Below, piece by piece: positions 19,863-28,853 of a stretch of 64,000 nt of DNA; the first letter of the stretch is position 1, and each line of letters starts with the position of its first letter. The translations under genes were made by a program, and so were the position numbers. This DNA comes from JACMLD01 sp044223995 (lineage in GTDB: Bacteria; Bacteroidota; Bacteroidia; Chitinophagales; Chitinophagaceae), in the NCBI GenBank assembly GCA_044223995.1, contig JBGALE010000002.1, positions 1-64,000 of the forward strand, in the 5' to 3' direction. The notes beneath the pieces were generated by a model, which did no database searches, was not told where the DNA came from, and was given only the letters and a program-made list of their open reading frames with translations.

Positions 19863-20999
19863 TCACATATTTTTCATGTCGTGCCCCGACATCGGGTTAG
19901 CTCCCTTTTTGAAAATATATTCGCTGTTTAATAAATAAGCACCGCTTACGACTACAATATCCCCCGGGTGCAGCCCCGATTTTATTTCTATCCTGTCATT
20001 ACTTTCCAAACCTGTTTCTACCATTACGCTTTTAAACGAGTTTGCTCCTGTCTGTATCCATATTGTTGCACCCATTCCATCCCGGATAACCGCATCAATA
20101 GGTAAGGTCAATGTTTTTCTTTGCGGACTTTTAAGCATTACATAAGCCGGCATACCCGGCTTTAACTGGTTGCCGGGGTTTGGAATCGATACACGAACCA
20201 GGTTTATTCTTGTATCAGGGTTGATTTCCGGATTTACAAATTCGATCCGCCCCTTAGTTTCCCTGCCTCCAAAATCCGGAAGCTGTACAACTGCTACACT
20301 GTTCCTGTCGATACCTGCCAATTGTGATGTGTACACCTGCGCTTCGGCCCACAACCTTGATAAATCAGCCAGTTTTACAATGTTGCTTCCTTCCATTACA
20401 TAATCACCTTCCCGGATGTCTAAAGAAGTAATGTAGCCGGATTGATTGCTATAGAAAGTGGTGGTTGGACCGGACTTCTTATTTTTTTCAAGCTCCAGCA
20501 CCTGGTTTTCCGACATGCCCCATAATATCAGTTTGTTTTTTGCGCCCTGCAAAAGCCTGTCAAAGTCAATGATGGTTTCAGCAGCAAAAGCTTTTTTCCT
20601 ATCCAACACGAGAAGGTATTCCTGTTTGGCATTGTTCAATTCTTCACTGTACAAGTCAAATAAAGGAGAGCCTTTTTTTACATAGTCGCCCAGGTTTTTG
20701 AAATATAATTTTTCTACCCGCCCCATTATCCTTGCGCTAACAGAGGAGGCGTTCATCTGGTCGAAATTCAATGTGGCAGTTAATACCAACTGGTCGCCTA
20801 TTGTTCCGTTGCGGATAGTATCGGTGTGAATATTGCCTAACTGGATCTGCTGGGCACTCAATTCTATTTCATCTTTGCTTTCACCACTTTTATGCTGAAT
20901 CAATGTTGCATCCATTTTAATATCCCTGTTTATTTCCTTTTTGCCCTTGCATGATGGAAATAAGAAAAAAAACATTCCTGCTAAAATGATGTACCGCAT
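19863..20999 (-). CDS. RND efflux adaptor, CusB-like (second)
   Basis: A 378-residue periplasmic adaptor (membrane fusion protein). The N-terminus has a lipobox (FPSC, Cys17). Then come the barrel-sandwich (lipoyl-like) halves with ARIMGRVEKLYFKNLGDYV and SGYITSLDIREGDYV, a helical hairpin, the beta-barrel, and a membrane-proximal end with GLHPGDIVVVSGAYLLNSE. It would link the inner-membrane pump to the TolC-like channel. It starts 2 nt after the first adaptor and ends the operon. Having two CusB-type adaptors in one operon is notable; they differ because only the first carries a metal-binding N-terminal domain. Confidence 0.92.
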   Translation of the reverse strand: MRYIILAGMFFFLFPSCKGKKEINRDIKMDATLIQHKSGESKDEIELSAQQIQLGNIHTDTIRNGTIGDQLVLTATLNFDQMNASSVSARIMGRVEKLYFKNLGDYVKKGSPLFDLYSEELNNAKQEYLLVLDRKKAFAAETIIDFDRLLQGAKNKLILWGMSENQVLELEKNKKSGPTTTFYSNQSGYITSLDIREGDYVMEGSNIVKLADLSRLWAEAQVYTSQLAGIDRNSVAVVQLPDFGGRETKGRIEFVNPEINPDTRINLVRVSIPNPGNQLKPGMPAYVMLKSPQRKTLTLPIDAVIRDGMGATIWIQTGANSFKSVMVETGLESNDRIEIKSGLHPGDIVVVSGAYLLNSEYIFKKGANPMSGHDMKNM

Positions 21000-21001
21000 A
21001 A

Positions 21002-22246
21002 TTAGTTTTTTACTTTAATAAAACTTTCACTGTCCATCAGGTACTGCGCATTCACTGCCACCGAATCTGTTTCACTGATGCCACTTATTACCTGTATATT
21101 ATTTTTATGGATAGTACCGGTGTATATCTTATGTGCCCTAAATCCGTCACCTGTTTTTTGAAAAACAATTTTATCCAAACCAAGAGACACTACTGCATCT
21201 TTCGGCAGCCAAAAGGCATTCTTTGTATTACCAAAAATCGTAGCCTTCACCTGGCTGCCTATAGGAATTTTCAATACGCTGTTGTTGAAGTAAACCCTTG
21301 CAGTTAAGGTTTTACTGTCTTTGTTGTAAAATGGCTCGATGAAATCGATCGCTGCCCTGAAATCCTTCCCCGGAGCAGTCTCGGGGGTTATCCTTACCTT
21401 GTACCCGGCCTTTACAAGGCCCTGGCTCTCTCCGTAAATATTCAACATTGCCCACGCATGTCCGGGATTATATACCGTAAAAATCGATTGGCCTTTTTGT
21501 ATATACATCCCTTCTTTAATTGACAGCTCTTCCGTAATGATTGAAATGTCTTTCATTGTTCCCGGCTCTGTTTTCATATTACCAGCATTTCCAGCTTCAT
21601 GAATATGGCCGCTATAATTACTATATACCGCCACGGTTAATGATGGTTTTCCAGATGTAATGATTTGCTGCAATTGCTGATTGCTTACACCAAGCAGCAA
21701 CAATTTTTCCTTTGCTGCCTGTATGAAGCTGGTATTAGTTGGATCGCCGGACAAAAGAAATAGCAGGTTTTGTTCTGCAGTCATCAATTCAGGGCTGTAC
21801 AAGTCAAGTATATGTTGTCCCTTACTTATTTTTTGATACCGGTAGCGCACGTATAATTTTTCAATTCTTCCTGCTACCCTGGCAGAAATACTTCCCTCCT
21901 CCCTTGTATCGTAGGCAATATTCCCCAAAGCTTCTATTTCTATCTCTTCTTCCTTTTTCTGAATGGTGGTAACGGGAATCCCGGAAATAACAAATTCATT
22001 GGTTGGTGTCAGTAATGCTTCCAGTGTAACATCCGAAGTCTTTTTTCCGTCACTTATCTTTTTCACTAAATCCATTCCACAGATGGGACATGTACCTGGT
22101 TTGTCCCTTATTATTTCAGGGTGCATGGAACAGGTATAAGTATCCGGTACAACCTCAGCTTTTTGTTTTGCTTTTTGATCCTCACTGTTGCAACCCGCAA
22201 TAACAATACCTAAAAACGTCAATGATATGATTAATATAATTTTCAT
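21002..22246 (-). CDS. cusB: RND efflux adaptor, CusB-like, with heavy-metal-binding domain
   Basis: A 414-residue lipoprotein adaptor (lipobox IAGC, Cys19). It carries an N-terminal heavy-metal-binding domain (about 37-66) with YTCSMHPEI and GTCPICGMDLV, followed by the usual membrane-fusion-protein fold (ARVAGRIEKLYVRYRYQ; SGHIHEAGN). The Cys/Met/His domain is characteristic of copper and silver CusB proteins of Bacteroidota. Its start overlaps the TolC gene's stop by 4 nt, showing translational coupling. The symbol is given by family resemblance. Confidence 0.93.
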   Translation of the reverse strand: MKIILIISLTFLGIVIAGCNSEDQKAKQKAEVVPDTYTCSMHPEIIRDKPGTCPICGMDLVKKISDGKKTSDVTLEALLTPTNEFVISGIPVTTIQKKEEEIEIEALGNIAYDTREEGSISARVAGRIEKLYVRYRYQKISKGQHILDLYSPELMTAEQNLLFLLSGDPTNTSFIQAAKEKLLLLGVSNQQLQQIITSGKPSLTVAVYSNYSGHIHEAGNAGNMKTEPGTMKDISIITEELSIKEGMYIQKGQSIFTVYNPGHAWAMLNIYGESQGLVKAGYKVRITPETAPGKDFRAAIDFIEPFYNKDSKTLTARVYFNNSVLKIPIGSQVKATIFGNTKNAFWLPKDAVVSLGLDKIVFQKTGDGFRAHKIYTGTIHKNNIQVISGISETDSVAVNAQYLMDSESFIKVKN

Positions 22247-23499
22247 TTTTTTTCAATTAAACGGTCTATCGCAACCTGCAATTTGAGCGCTTCGTTCAAA
22301 ATTTCTGTATATGCCAACTGTGTCATATACAAAGTTTCCCATGCGTCGTACAGCATAAATAATTCTTCCGTATTCTGCTCATAACCCAATTGCATGGATG
22401 TATAGTTGTTCTTTAGTGCCGGGATAATATTATCCTCATACAATTTCAATTGCTTCTTTTTCAGCTCAAGTTCGTTCCGCATACTATAAGCCATTCCCCT
22501 GTATTCATTTGCCATCATTTCTTTTTGTGACTGCAGTGCATTGGCCTTCCATTTCAGGCTTTCCATATTGGCTTTATTCATCTTAGAGGACCATTTGGCC
22601 AATGGCAGTTTCATCATGCCCATCAGGGTATATTGCATGGGGAACCCACCAAAGCCAAACATGTGCTCATAACGAACCCCAAATTGTGGCCGCAGGCTTT
22701 GTTTTTCCGTTTCCTGCTTCAACCATGTAAGTGCAATGTCCTTATCTATTGATTTTATATCGCTGCGGTTACTGTAAAAAAGCGTACTGTCAAATACCAG
22801 TGCTGAATAATCCGCCAGGCTATAGGCAGTATCAATATCGAAATCAATTCCCGCATCTCTTCCCATCAGTGCATTGATGCGGATGCGTTTTTCACGCATA
22901 TCGCTTTCAAACATCAGTTTCATATTTTGTAAGTTCCCGATGGCAGCTTTGGCTTTATAATAGGCGCTGATTTTTTCGAGCCCATTCTTGTAGCGTATTT
23001 CAGCGTTCTTTATCATGAAGTCGAGCAACTTCTCATTTTGTTCAACAATAACCAGTTTCTTTTTCAGGATTATCCATTCATAGTAAGATTGCTTTGCGTC
23101 ATTTACCAATTCATTCAGCGCTGCATTCTTTTTTTCTTTCTCTACTGAAGACATAGCATTCATGTACTCAGCGTCTGCATTTTGTTTCTTTTTGCTGGGA
23201 AACATTTGCTGCCCCCCGAGCATGTACTGCCCCATACCAGTTCCGCCCATATCATCCCGCTTCCATAGTTTGGTATTGTACGGCACCATCCAAAGACCTG
23301 TGCCAAACTCAGGCGGCATCCAGCTTTTGGCACCTTTTGCCGCTTCGTCCATGGAGCGGATCTCATTGTTATACATTTTCACTATGGGATGTGATGCAGT
23401 GATGCTGTCAATAATTGCATCCAGCTTTACTGTTTGGGCCCTGGCAAATAATGCCATTGAAAGGGCAAACAATACCGGGAGTATTTTATTCTTTACCAT
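22243..23499 (-). CDS. cusC: TolC-family outer-membrane channel, CusC-like
   Basis: A 418-residue TolC-family protein with a signal peptide (1-21, ending ARAQ) and the two long helical repeats of the family (about 90-230 and 290-415). It contains an unusually Met-rich stretch near residues 60-95 (MVPY, MGGTGMGQYMLGGQQMF). Methionines may assist Cu(I)/Ag(I) passage, but that is inference. It overlaps the pump C-terminal gene by 14 nt and the adaptor by 4 nt. Confidence 0.9.
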   Translation of the reverse strand: MVKNKILPVLFALSMALFARAQTVKLDAIIDSITASHPIVKMYNNEIRSMDEAAKGAKSWMPPEFGTGLWMVPYNTKLWKRDDMGGTGMGQYMLGGQQMFPSKKKQNADAEYMNAMSSVEKEKKNAALNELVNDAKQSYYEWIILKKKLVIVEQNEKLLDFMIKNAEIRYKNGLEKISAYYKAKAAIGNLQNMKLMFESDMREKRIRINALMGRDAGIDFDIDTAYSLADYSALVFDSTLFYSNRSDIKSIDKDIALTWLKQETEKQSLRPQFGVRYEHMFGFGGFPMQYTLMGMMKLPLAKWSSKMNKANMESLKWKANALQSQKEMMANEYRGMAYSMRNELELKKKQLKLYEDNIIPALKNNYTSMQLGYEQNTEELFMLYDAWETLYMTQLAYTEILNEALKLQVAIDRLIEKK

Positions 23500-25411
23500 T
23501 TATTAATTGAATTTTTCCTGTACGTTTTAATTCTCTTTCTTTTATTATTTCAAATATTACGGGTGTAATCAGCAAAACATAAATAGTGGATGTAATAGTT
23601 CCGCCTATTAATGGAATGGTGATGGGCCGCATAATATCGCTCCCAACCCCGGTTGCCCACAGGATAGGGATTAGGCCAAACAAACCAACGGATACCGTCA
23701 TAAGTTTTGGCCGTAATCTTTTTGCGGCGCCTTCAATTACAAATTCCCTGATGATAGCAGGCGTTAACGTTGTGTTGGAATTGCCATGCTTCGCTACCAT
23801 GTTTTGCATCGCCTCATTCAGGTAAATTGTCATGAGCATAGCTGTTTCTATGGCCATACCAAATAATGCGATGAAGCCAACGGCTACTGCTACCGACAGG
23901 TTTACGCCGTAGAAATAAACCATGAATACACCCCCGATTAATGCAAAGGGAACAGTTATCATGGTAACTAAAGATTCTTTAAGAGAATGATAGGTGAAAT
24001 ATAATACCATAAATATGATGACAAAAACAACCGGCAAAATCATGCTGAGGGTTTTATTGGCCCTGATCTGATTTTCCCACTGGCCACTCCATTCCAAAAA
24101 ATATCCTTTGGGTAATTTGGTTATCATCTGGTTGAGTTTCTTTTGCGCTTCCTCAACGGTGCTGCCAAGATCTCTTTCCCCTACATTAAACAATACAGTT
24201 CCCCTGAGCATGGCATTTTCTGAATTAATCATGGGAGGCCCGTCGCTTATTTTTATATCTGCCACTGCTTCCAATGGAACCGGTCCGAAATTCATCGTCT
24301 GCACCTGCAACCGCTTTAGTGCTTCCATATTATTCCGAAAATCCTGCCCGTACCTGGCGTTTACAGAAAATCGCTGGCGCCCCTCGATGGTAGTGGTGAG
24401 CTTCATTCCACCCAACGCACTTTCAATAATTGTATTGACATCATCCACACTTAAACCATATCTTCCAATTTCCTCCCGTTTGATAATGATATCGATGTAT
24501 TTGCCGCCGGTAATGGGTTCCACATACAAATCTTTCACACCATCAATTCCATCCAGTTGTTTTTTGATGTTTTGGGCAAATGCATAAATAGTATCAAGAT
24601 TTTGCCCATATACCTTCAGTCCAACATCTGTACGGATACCGGTAGAAAGCATGTTAATACGATTTATAATGGGTTGTGTCCAGCCGTTGGTTATACCCGG
24701 GATTTGCAGCTTTGCATTCAATTCGTTGATAATGGCATCCTTGGTCATGCCATTACGCCATTCATTTTTGGGTTTCAGCAATATGATTGTTTCAATCATA
24801 CTTACGGGCGAATTATCTGTTGCCGTATTGGCCCTGCCTGCCTTTCCCAATACGTGCGCCACTTCAGGTACTGTACTGATTATTTTATCCTGTACCTGTA
24901 ATAATCTTTTCGCTTCCGAGTTTGAAACATCGGGCAAGGTAACCGGCATGAACAACAGGGAGCCTTCATCCAGTGGCGGCATAAATTCAGAGCCAAGCCG
25001 GGTCATCATGATAATACCCACTGTTAATGCAATGAGATTAATACCTATGGTTGTTTTTCGCCAGCGCAAGCACCATTTTAAAACAGGAGTATATAATTTT
25101 TCCAGGGTCCTGGTAATTGGATTGGCGCTTTCTGGTTTTAATTTCCCTCTTAAAAAGAAAGAAATCAATACAGGCGTTAAAGTAATTGCCAGGAAGGCGT
25201 CAATCAAAAGGATAAAGGTTTTTGTCCATGCAAGGGGTTGAAAAAGTTTTCCTTCCATCCCTGTTAACAGAAACACCGGAAGAAAAGAAGCAACCACTAT
25301 AATAGTAGAATAAAAAACACCGGGCCCAACCTGCTGAGAGGCCTTTTCAATGATTTCCATCCTCTCGGCAGGATTCAGCGGATCTTTATTTCGTTTGAAC
25401 CATTTTACCAT
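23486..25411 (-). CDS. cusA: heavy-metal RND pump, C-terminal part (CusA-like)
   Basis: A 641-residue protein equal to the C-terminal 60 percent of a CusA-type pump. It opens with MVKWFKRNKDP, then the pump sequence AERMEIIEKASQQVGPG, and continues through transmembrane helices 5-6, the second porter/docking half (RINMLSTGIRTDVGLKVYG, carrying the methionine that binds Cu/Ag in CusA) and helices 7-12. The N-terminal part is the preceding gene, in a different frame, whose stop lies 2 nt before this ATG. Together they make a full-length pump, split in the cytoplasmic loop after helix 4. Both halves lack internal damage. Confidence 0.9.
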   Translation of the reverse strand: MVKWFKRNKDPLNPAERMEIIEKASQQVGPGVFYSTIIVVASFLPVFLLTGMEGKLFQPLAWTKTFILLIDAFLAITLTPVLISFFLRGKLKPESANPITRTLEKLYTPVLKWCLRWRKTTIGINLIALTVGIIMMTRLGSEFMPPLDEGSLLFMPVTLPDVSNSEAKRLLQVQDKIISTVPEVAHVLGKAGRANTATDNSPVSMIETIILLKPKNEWRNGMTKDAIINELNAKLQIPGITNGWTQPIINRINMLSTGIRTDVGLKVYGQNLDTIYAFAQNIKKQLDGIDGVKDLYVEPITGGKYIDIIIKREEIGRYGLSVDDVNTIIESALGGMKLTTTIEGRQRFSVNARYGQDFRNNMEALKRLQVQTMNFGPVPLEAVADIKISDGPPMINSENAMLRGTVLFNVGERDLGSTVEEAQKKLNQMITKLPKGYFLEWSGQWENQIRANKTLSMILPVVFVIIFMVLYFTYHSLKESLVTMITVPFALIGGVFMVYFYGVNLSVAVAVGFIALFGMAIETAMLMTIYLNEAMQNMVAKHGNSNTTLTPAIIREFVIEGAAKRLRPKLMTVSVGLFGLIPILWATGVGSDIMRPITIPLIGGTITSTIYVLLITPVIFEIIKERELKRTGKIQLINGKE

Positions 25412-25413
25412 GT

Positions 25414-26703
25414 TTACATTTTATTAGTTGCCTGATTTTTTTGTGTTTGTGCTTCGCTGATATGCCGGTATGCATTTTCCACCATTACGATGCCATCATC
25501 CACCACTACTCCAATGGCAAGTGCAATACCGGTTAATGACATGATATTGGAGGAAATGCCAAACATTTGCAGAAATATAAAACCTGCTGCTACAGAAATG
25601 GGTAACTGGATAAGAATGATGACCGCGCTGCGCCAGTGAAAGAGGAATATGAGTACAACAAGAGATACCGCTATCAACTCTTCCATTAATGTACCTTTTA
25701 CAGACTGGATGGCTTCCTGTATTAAAATACTCCTGTCGTAGGATGTTTTGAATGTAACACCTTCCGGCAGGCCTTTTTCCACCTCTTTCATTTTTTCCTT
25801 TACTGCTGCAATTACTTTATTGGCATTTTCATTGTACCGCATCACCACTATACCACCTACTACTTCTCCCTTTCCATCCGCATCAAAAATGCCAAGACGT
25901 AAATCTCCGCCCATCTGAACACTGCCAATATCCTTTACCCTTACAGGTATTCCCTTGTAGTTGCCCAATGCAATATTCTCCACGTCCTCTTTGTTTTTTA
26001 TATACCCCAACCCGCGGATGATATAAGCCATATCAGCCATTTCAAATTTGCGGCCACCCACATCGTTGTTATTGGCCTTTACCTTATTCATTATATCCAT
26101 TAGTGAGATATTGTAATACTGCAACTTTACCGGGTCAACTACTAACTGGTATTGCTTTTCAAATCCGCCAAAAGAAGCTACTTCGGCGACACCGTGTACG
26201 GTTTGTAAGGCAAATTTTACATACCAGTCCTGCAGGGCCCTTTGTTCACCCAAATCCATTTTGGGCGCATCGAGGTGATACCAGAATATATGGCCTACTC
26301 CCGTTCCATCAGGACCAAGTGTGGGCGCAACACCCTGTGGCAATAATCTTTGGGCAAAATTTAATCGTTCAAGTACCCTTGTTCTTGCCCAGTAGATGTC
26401 TGCGTTATCCTCAAAAATCACATACACAAAACTCATCCCGAACATGGAGGAGCCACGAATGTTTTTGATTTTCGGAATACCCTGCAGGTTACTCACCAGG
26501 GGATAGGTAACCTGGTCCTCTATTACCTGCGGGCTACGGCCCATCCATTCTGTAAAAACGATTACCTGGTTCTCACTCAAATCAGGGATTGCATCAATGG
26601 GGTTTTTACTGATGGAATACATACCATAACCAAACATACCGGCCGCTATAAGAAGTATTATAAACCGGTTTCGCAATGCCAGCTCAATTAGTTTTCGAAC
26701 CAT
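25414..26703 (-). CDS. cusA: heavy-metal RND pump, N-terminal part (CusA-like)
   Basis: A 429-residue N-terminal half of a CusA/CzcA-type RND pump. It has helix 1 (about 12-30), the first porter domain (DAIPDLSENQVIV; TYPLVSNLQGIPK), helices 2-4 and the proton-relay segment GVVVDDGIVMVENAYRHI, then a short hydrophilic tail AQTQKNQATNKM and a stop. The rest of the pump follows 2 nt later in another frame. In one-gene relatives the sequence continues from ENA(Y/H)+H through a loop of about 25 residues; here the two tails add up to about 15 residues more. Confidence 0.9.
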   Translation of the reverse strand: MVRKLIELALRNRFIILLIAAGMFGYGMYSISKNPIDAIPDLSENQVIVFTEWMGRSPQVIEDQVTYPLVSNLQGIPKIKNIRGSSMFGMSFVYVIFEDNADIYWARTRVLERLNFAQRLLPQGVAPTLGPDGTGVGHIFWYHLDAPKMDLGEQRALQDWYVKFALQTVHGVAEVASFGGFEKQYQLVVDPVKLQYYNISLMDIMNKVKANNNDVGGRKFEMADMAYIIRGLGYIKNKEDVENIALGNYKGIPVRVKDIGSVQMGGDLRLGIFDADGKGEVVGGIVVMRYNENANKVIAAVKEKMKEVEKGLPEGVTFKTSYDRSILIQEAIQSVKGTLMEELIAVSLVVLIFLFHWRSAVIILIQLPISVAAGFIFLQMFGISSNIMSLTGIALAIGVVVDDGIVMVENAYRHISEAQTQKNQATNKM

Positions 26704-26716
26704 CTTCTTTTAATTA

Positions 26717-27349
26717 TTATTTTATCATTTCTTCCACTGTACCACAGGCAGGCATCTGCGCGCCCATGTATGGGTTTTTTATTTCCTTTAATTCGCTTAA
26801 CCACATAGCCCCTTTCTTATCATCATACATCGGGCAGTGATCATGGTAAATAACCCTGCCACCACCAAAAGCCCTTACCAATGCATATACGTCATTGCTC
26901 ATCATGGAAAAATGCTCGCGCTGGTGCTTAATATTGCTTCCGTTTTTCCCAATATGTTCTGCATGTTCCTTTAAATCATCTTCTATGTCATCATATATTT
27001 TCTTTTGTTCGGCGGTAAACAGGGACTTGTCAATTTTTTTCATGGCTACTGCCATAGATACGCCACCACTGGCTGCTTCACTGCCATTGTCGCCAGCCAG
27101 TGCATTTTTTATGTGCAGGTAATGATCAACTGTTTCTTTAATGACTGCAGTAATTTTTGGATCCATATTGGTGTATGTAACAGCAACCGCCTTCACCTCT
27201 TTATCTGCAGGTGGAGTTACCAGTGGCATACTGTCTTTTCCCATTGCACTCATATCATGATTGGCCTGTTCATTTTTATTATCATTGCTGCTGCAGCCAA
27301 TAGATAAAACCGAACTGATGACTAACACACTAAAAATTATTTTTTTCAT
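26717..27349 (-). CDS. DUF3347 lipoprotein
   Basis: A 210-residue lipoprotein (lipobox SIGC, Cys19) with a DUF3347 domain. A His/Met-rich linker (NHDMSAMGKDSM) precedes a helical region (about 58-150) and the signature HCPMYDDKKGAMWLSELKEI...NPYMG...CG at the C-terminus. DUF3347 proteins commonly accompany Cus-type efflux genes in Bacteroidota, and the Cys/Met/His residues suggest periplasmic copper binding. It lies 13 nt upstream of the pump gene and 22 nt after the next protein. Confidence 0.87.
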   Translation of the reverse strand: MKKIIFSVLVISSVLSIGCSSNDNKNEQANHDMSAMGKDSMPLVTPPADKEVKAVAVTYTNMDPKITAVIKETVDHYLHIKNALAGDNGSEAASGGVSMAVAMKKIDKSLFTAEQKKIYDDIEDDLKEHAEHIGKNGSNIKHQREHFSMMSNDVYALVRAFGGGRVIYHDHCPMYDDKKGAMWLSELKEIKNPYMGAQMPACGTVEEMIK

Positions 27350-27371
27350 ACTTACTTAATTTTATTGATGA

Positions 27372-27932
27372 CTACTGTTGGTGATCTGAATGACCAGCTT
27401 TTTTTTCTACCAAATCCATATTACACTTTGGACATTTACCCGGCTTATTGCCTGTTACGTCCGGGTGCATGGGACATACATATAATTTCATCGCTTCCAT
27501 TTTCATTTTCTCTTTTGGGGAGAGGCTCAAATTCCTGCCGCATTTTGAACATTTTCCCGGTTTGTCACTGGTAATGCCAGGGTGTACGGGGCATGAATAG
27601 GTTTGGATAATCTTTTCCCTTTTTGTCATATCCATTCCACATTTAGGGCATTTCCCTGGTTTGTCACTGGTTTCATCCGGGTGCATGGGGCAGGCGTATA
27701 ATTTCATCACACCCACTTTCATTTTTTCCTTAGCCGAAAGAGCCATTAAAGAACCACATTTGGGGCACTTGCCGGGTTGGCCGCTGGTTACTTCCGGATG
27801 CATGGGGCAACGATACAGTGTCCTCGTTTTTTCCCCACGGGACTTTGTCTTTGATATTGATGTATCCTGCGCAAGGACAGAAACAGACAGGATGGTTAAT
27901 ACTGCCATCACCAGTATTTTAAGTGTTTTCAT
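27372..27932 (-). CDS. secreted protein with four heavy-metal-binding repeats
   Basis: A 186-residue protein: signal peptide (1-21), then four copies of the heavy-metal-binding motif Y-x-CPMHP...PGKCPKCG-x-x-(L/M), starting near residues 40, 79, 112 and 151. Spacers of repeats 1-2 and 3-4 are alike (LSAKEKMKVGVMKLY and LSPKEKMKMEAMKLY), so the gene probably arose by doubling a two-repeat unit. Repeat 3 has CPVHP and CSKCG, and repeat 4 CPKCN, so sites may differ in affinity. A periplasmic metal buffer that feeds the CusB domain is a reasonable inference. Confidence 0.85.
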   Translation of the reverse strand: MKTLKILVMAVLTILSVSVLAQDTSISKTKSRGEKTRTLYRCPMHPEVTSGQPGKCPKCGSLMALSAKEKMKVGVMKLYACPMHPDETSDKPGKCPKCGMDMTKREKIIQTYSCPVHPGITSDKPGKCSKCGRNLSLSPKEKMKMEAMKLYVCPMHPDVTGNKPGKCPKCNMDLVEKKAGHSDHQQ

Positions 27933-28035
27933 CTTTAAATATTTTAACAGGTAGAAAAATATTACCAGTACAAAGCATATAGAAATGCCGCCAGCCCGGC
28001 AAAAGATTTGCCCGGCTTATAAAATAAAAAAATTC

Positions 28036-28434
28036 TTATATAAGGAAAACGCAGTTGCGGATGAAGACCGCTGTGCTGCTATTTCGGGGAGGACCGTGAA
28101 TTAAATGATTCACATTAGTTAAGGAAGGTAAATTGCAGGAAGGGATTTCAATAAAATTAACAGGTAGTATAACTGTTAAACCCTGCATTGCCTGCAGGCC
28201 CGGCTCCGCTCCTTTTTGATCAGCGTTATTTTTAACGAACTTATGTTCATCCTTGCAGCACCCGGTATTTTTTTGCGCAGATTTCTCCATGCCACATGTT
28301 GGGCAGGTCGCTGGGTTGTTGTGCGTAAATCCCCAGCCTGCCAGCCTTCCCATGCAATAATGCATGTGTATGGTGGCACCTGTAGACGTGCCAAGATATA
28401 CAAGGGCTAATATGGCTGTAAATACTTTTTTCAC
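28036..28434 (-). CDS. HYC_CC_PP family protein
   Basis: A 132-residue secreted protein of the Bacteroidota HYC_CC_PP family. It has a signal peptide-like N-terminus, MHYCMGRL (HYC motif, about 24-26), a CPTCGME motif, GCCKDEHKFV (CC) and HGPPR (PP) near the C-terminus. Family function is unknown, but the Cys/His content and its position at the head of a metal-efflux operon point to metal binding or sensing. A TACCTTTA box at 28441-28448 (minus strand) lies just upstream of the start codon, so the transcript may have almost no leader. Confidence 0.85.
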   Translation of the reverse strand: MKKVFTAILALVYLGTSTGATIHMHYCMGRLAGWGFTHNNPATCPTCGMEKSAQKNTGCCKDEHKFVKNNADQKGAEPGLQAMQGLTVILPVNFIEIPSCNLPSLTNVNHLIHGPPRNSSTAVFIRNCVFLI

Positions 28435-28525
28435 TGCTGTTAAAGGTATGCAATATTTTCCGCCCGGTTCTTACTTCCATTCGTCTTCGAGGTTCAAGTT
28501 AACGAAACAGGGATACTGATTTTTA

Positions 28526-28537
28526 TGATAATTATCA
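28526..28537. promoter_or_regulatory. 12-bp perfect palindrome TGATAATTATCA
   Basis: Lies between the divergent metal operon (start 28434) and the BNR lipoprotein gene (start 28854). It is a possible operator for a dimeric regulator; no regulator gene is adjacent. Otherwise 28435-28853 shows no gene. Confidence 0.3.
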
Positions 28538-28853
28538 GTCTTAAGGTTGAGAAGCGGCAGTTTACAGTGGTTTATAACAAGTTATTTGCACAGCCATTCA
28601 ATCCTGCAGCTTATTAAACCTGCATTCAATTTTATACACGCTTTTGTAAGCTGCCCTTAATAATTAGTTACCGCATATTTTACACTGAAGATATAGGCTG
28701 CCTTGAATATTATATGCCGAATGCATAAACCCGGAAACGCTGCGGGTATGGTTTTGCAAATGGGGTATATCGGTAAGGCAACTGTATCTTCGCATTTTAT
28801 AAAAATATCCGATCTTGTTTACTCACTGTAGCACGATCAACAATATTTAGCGT

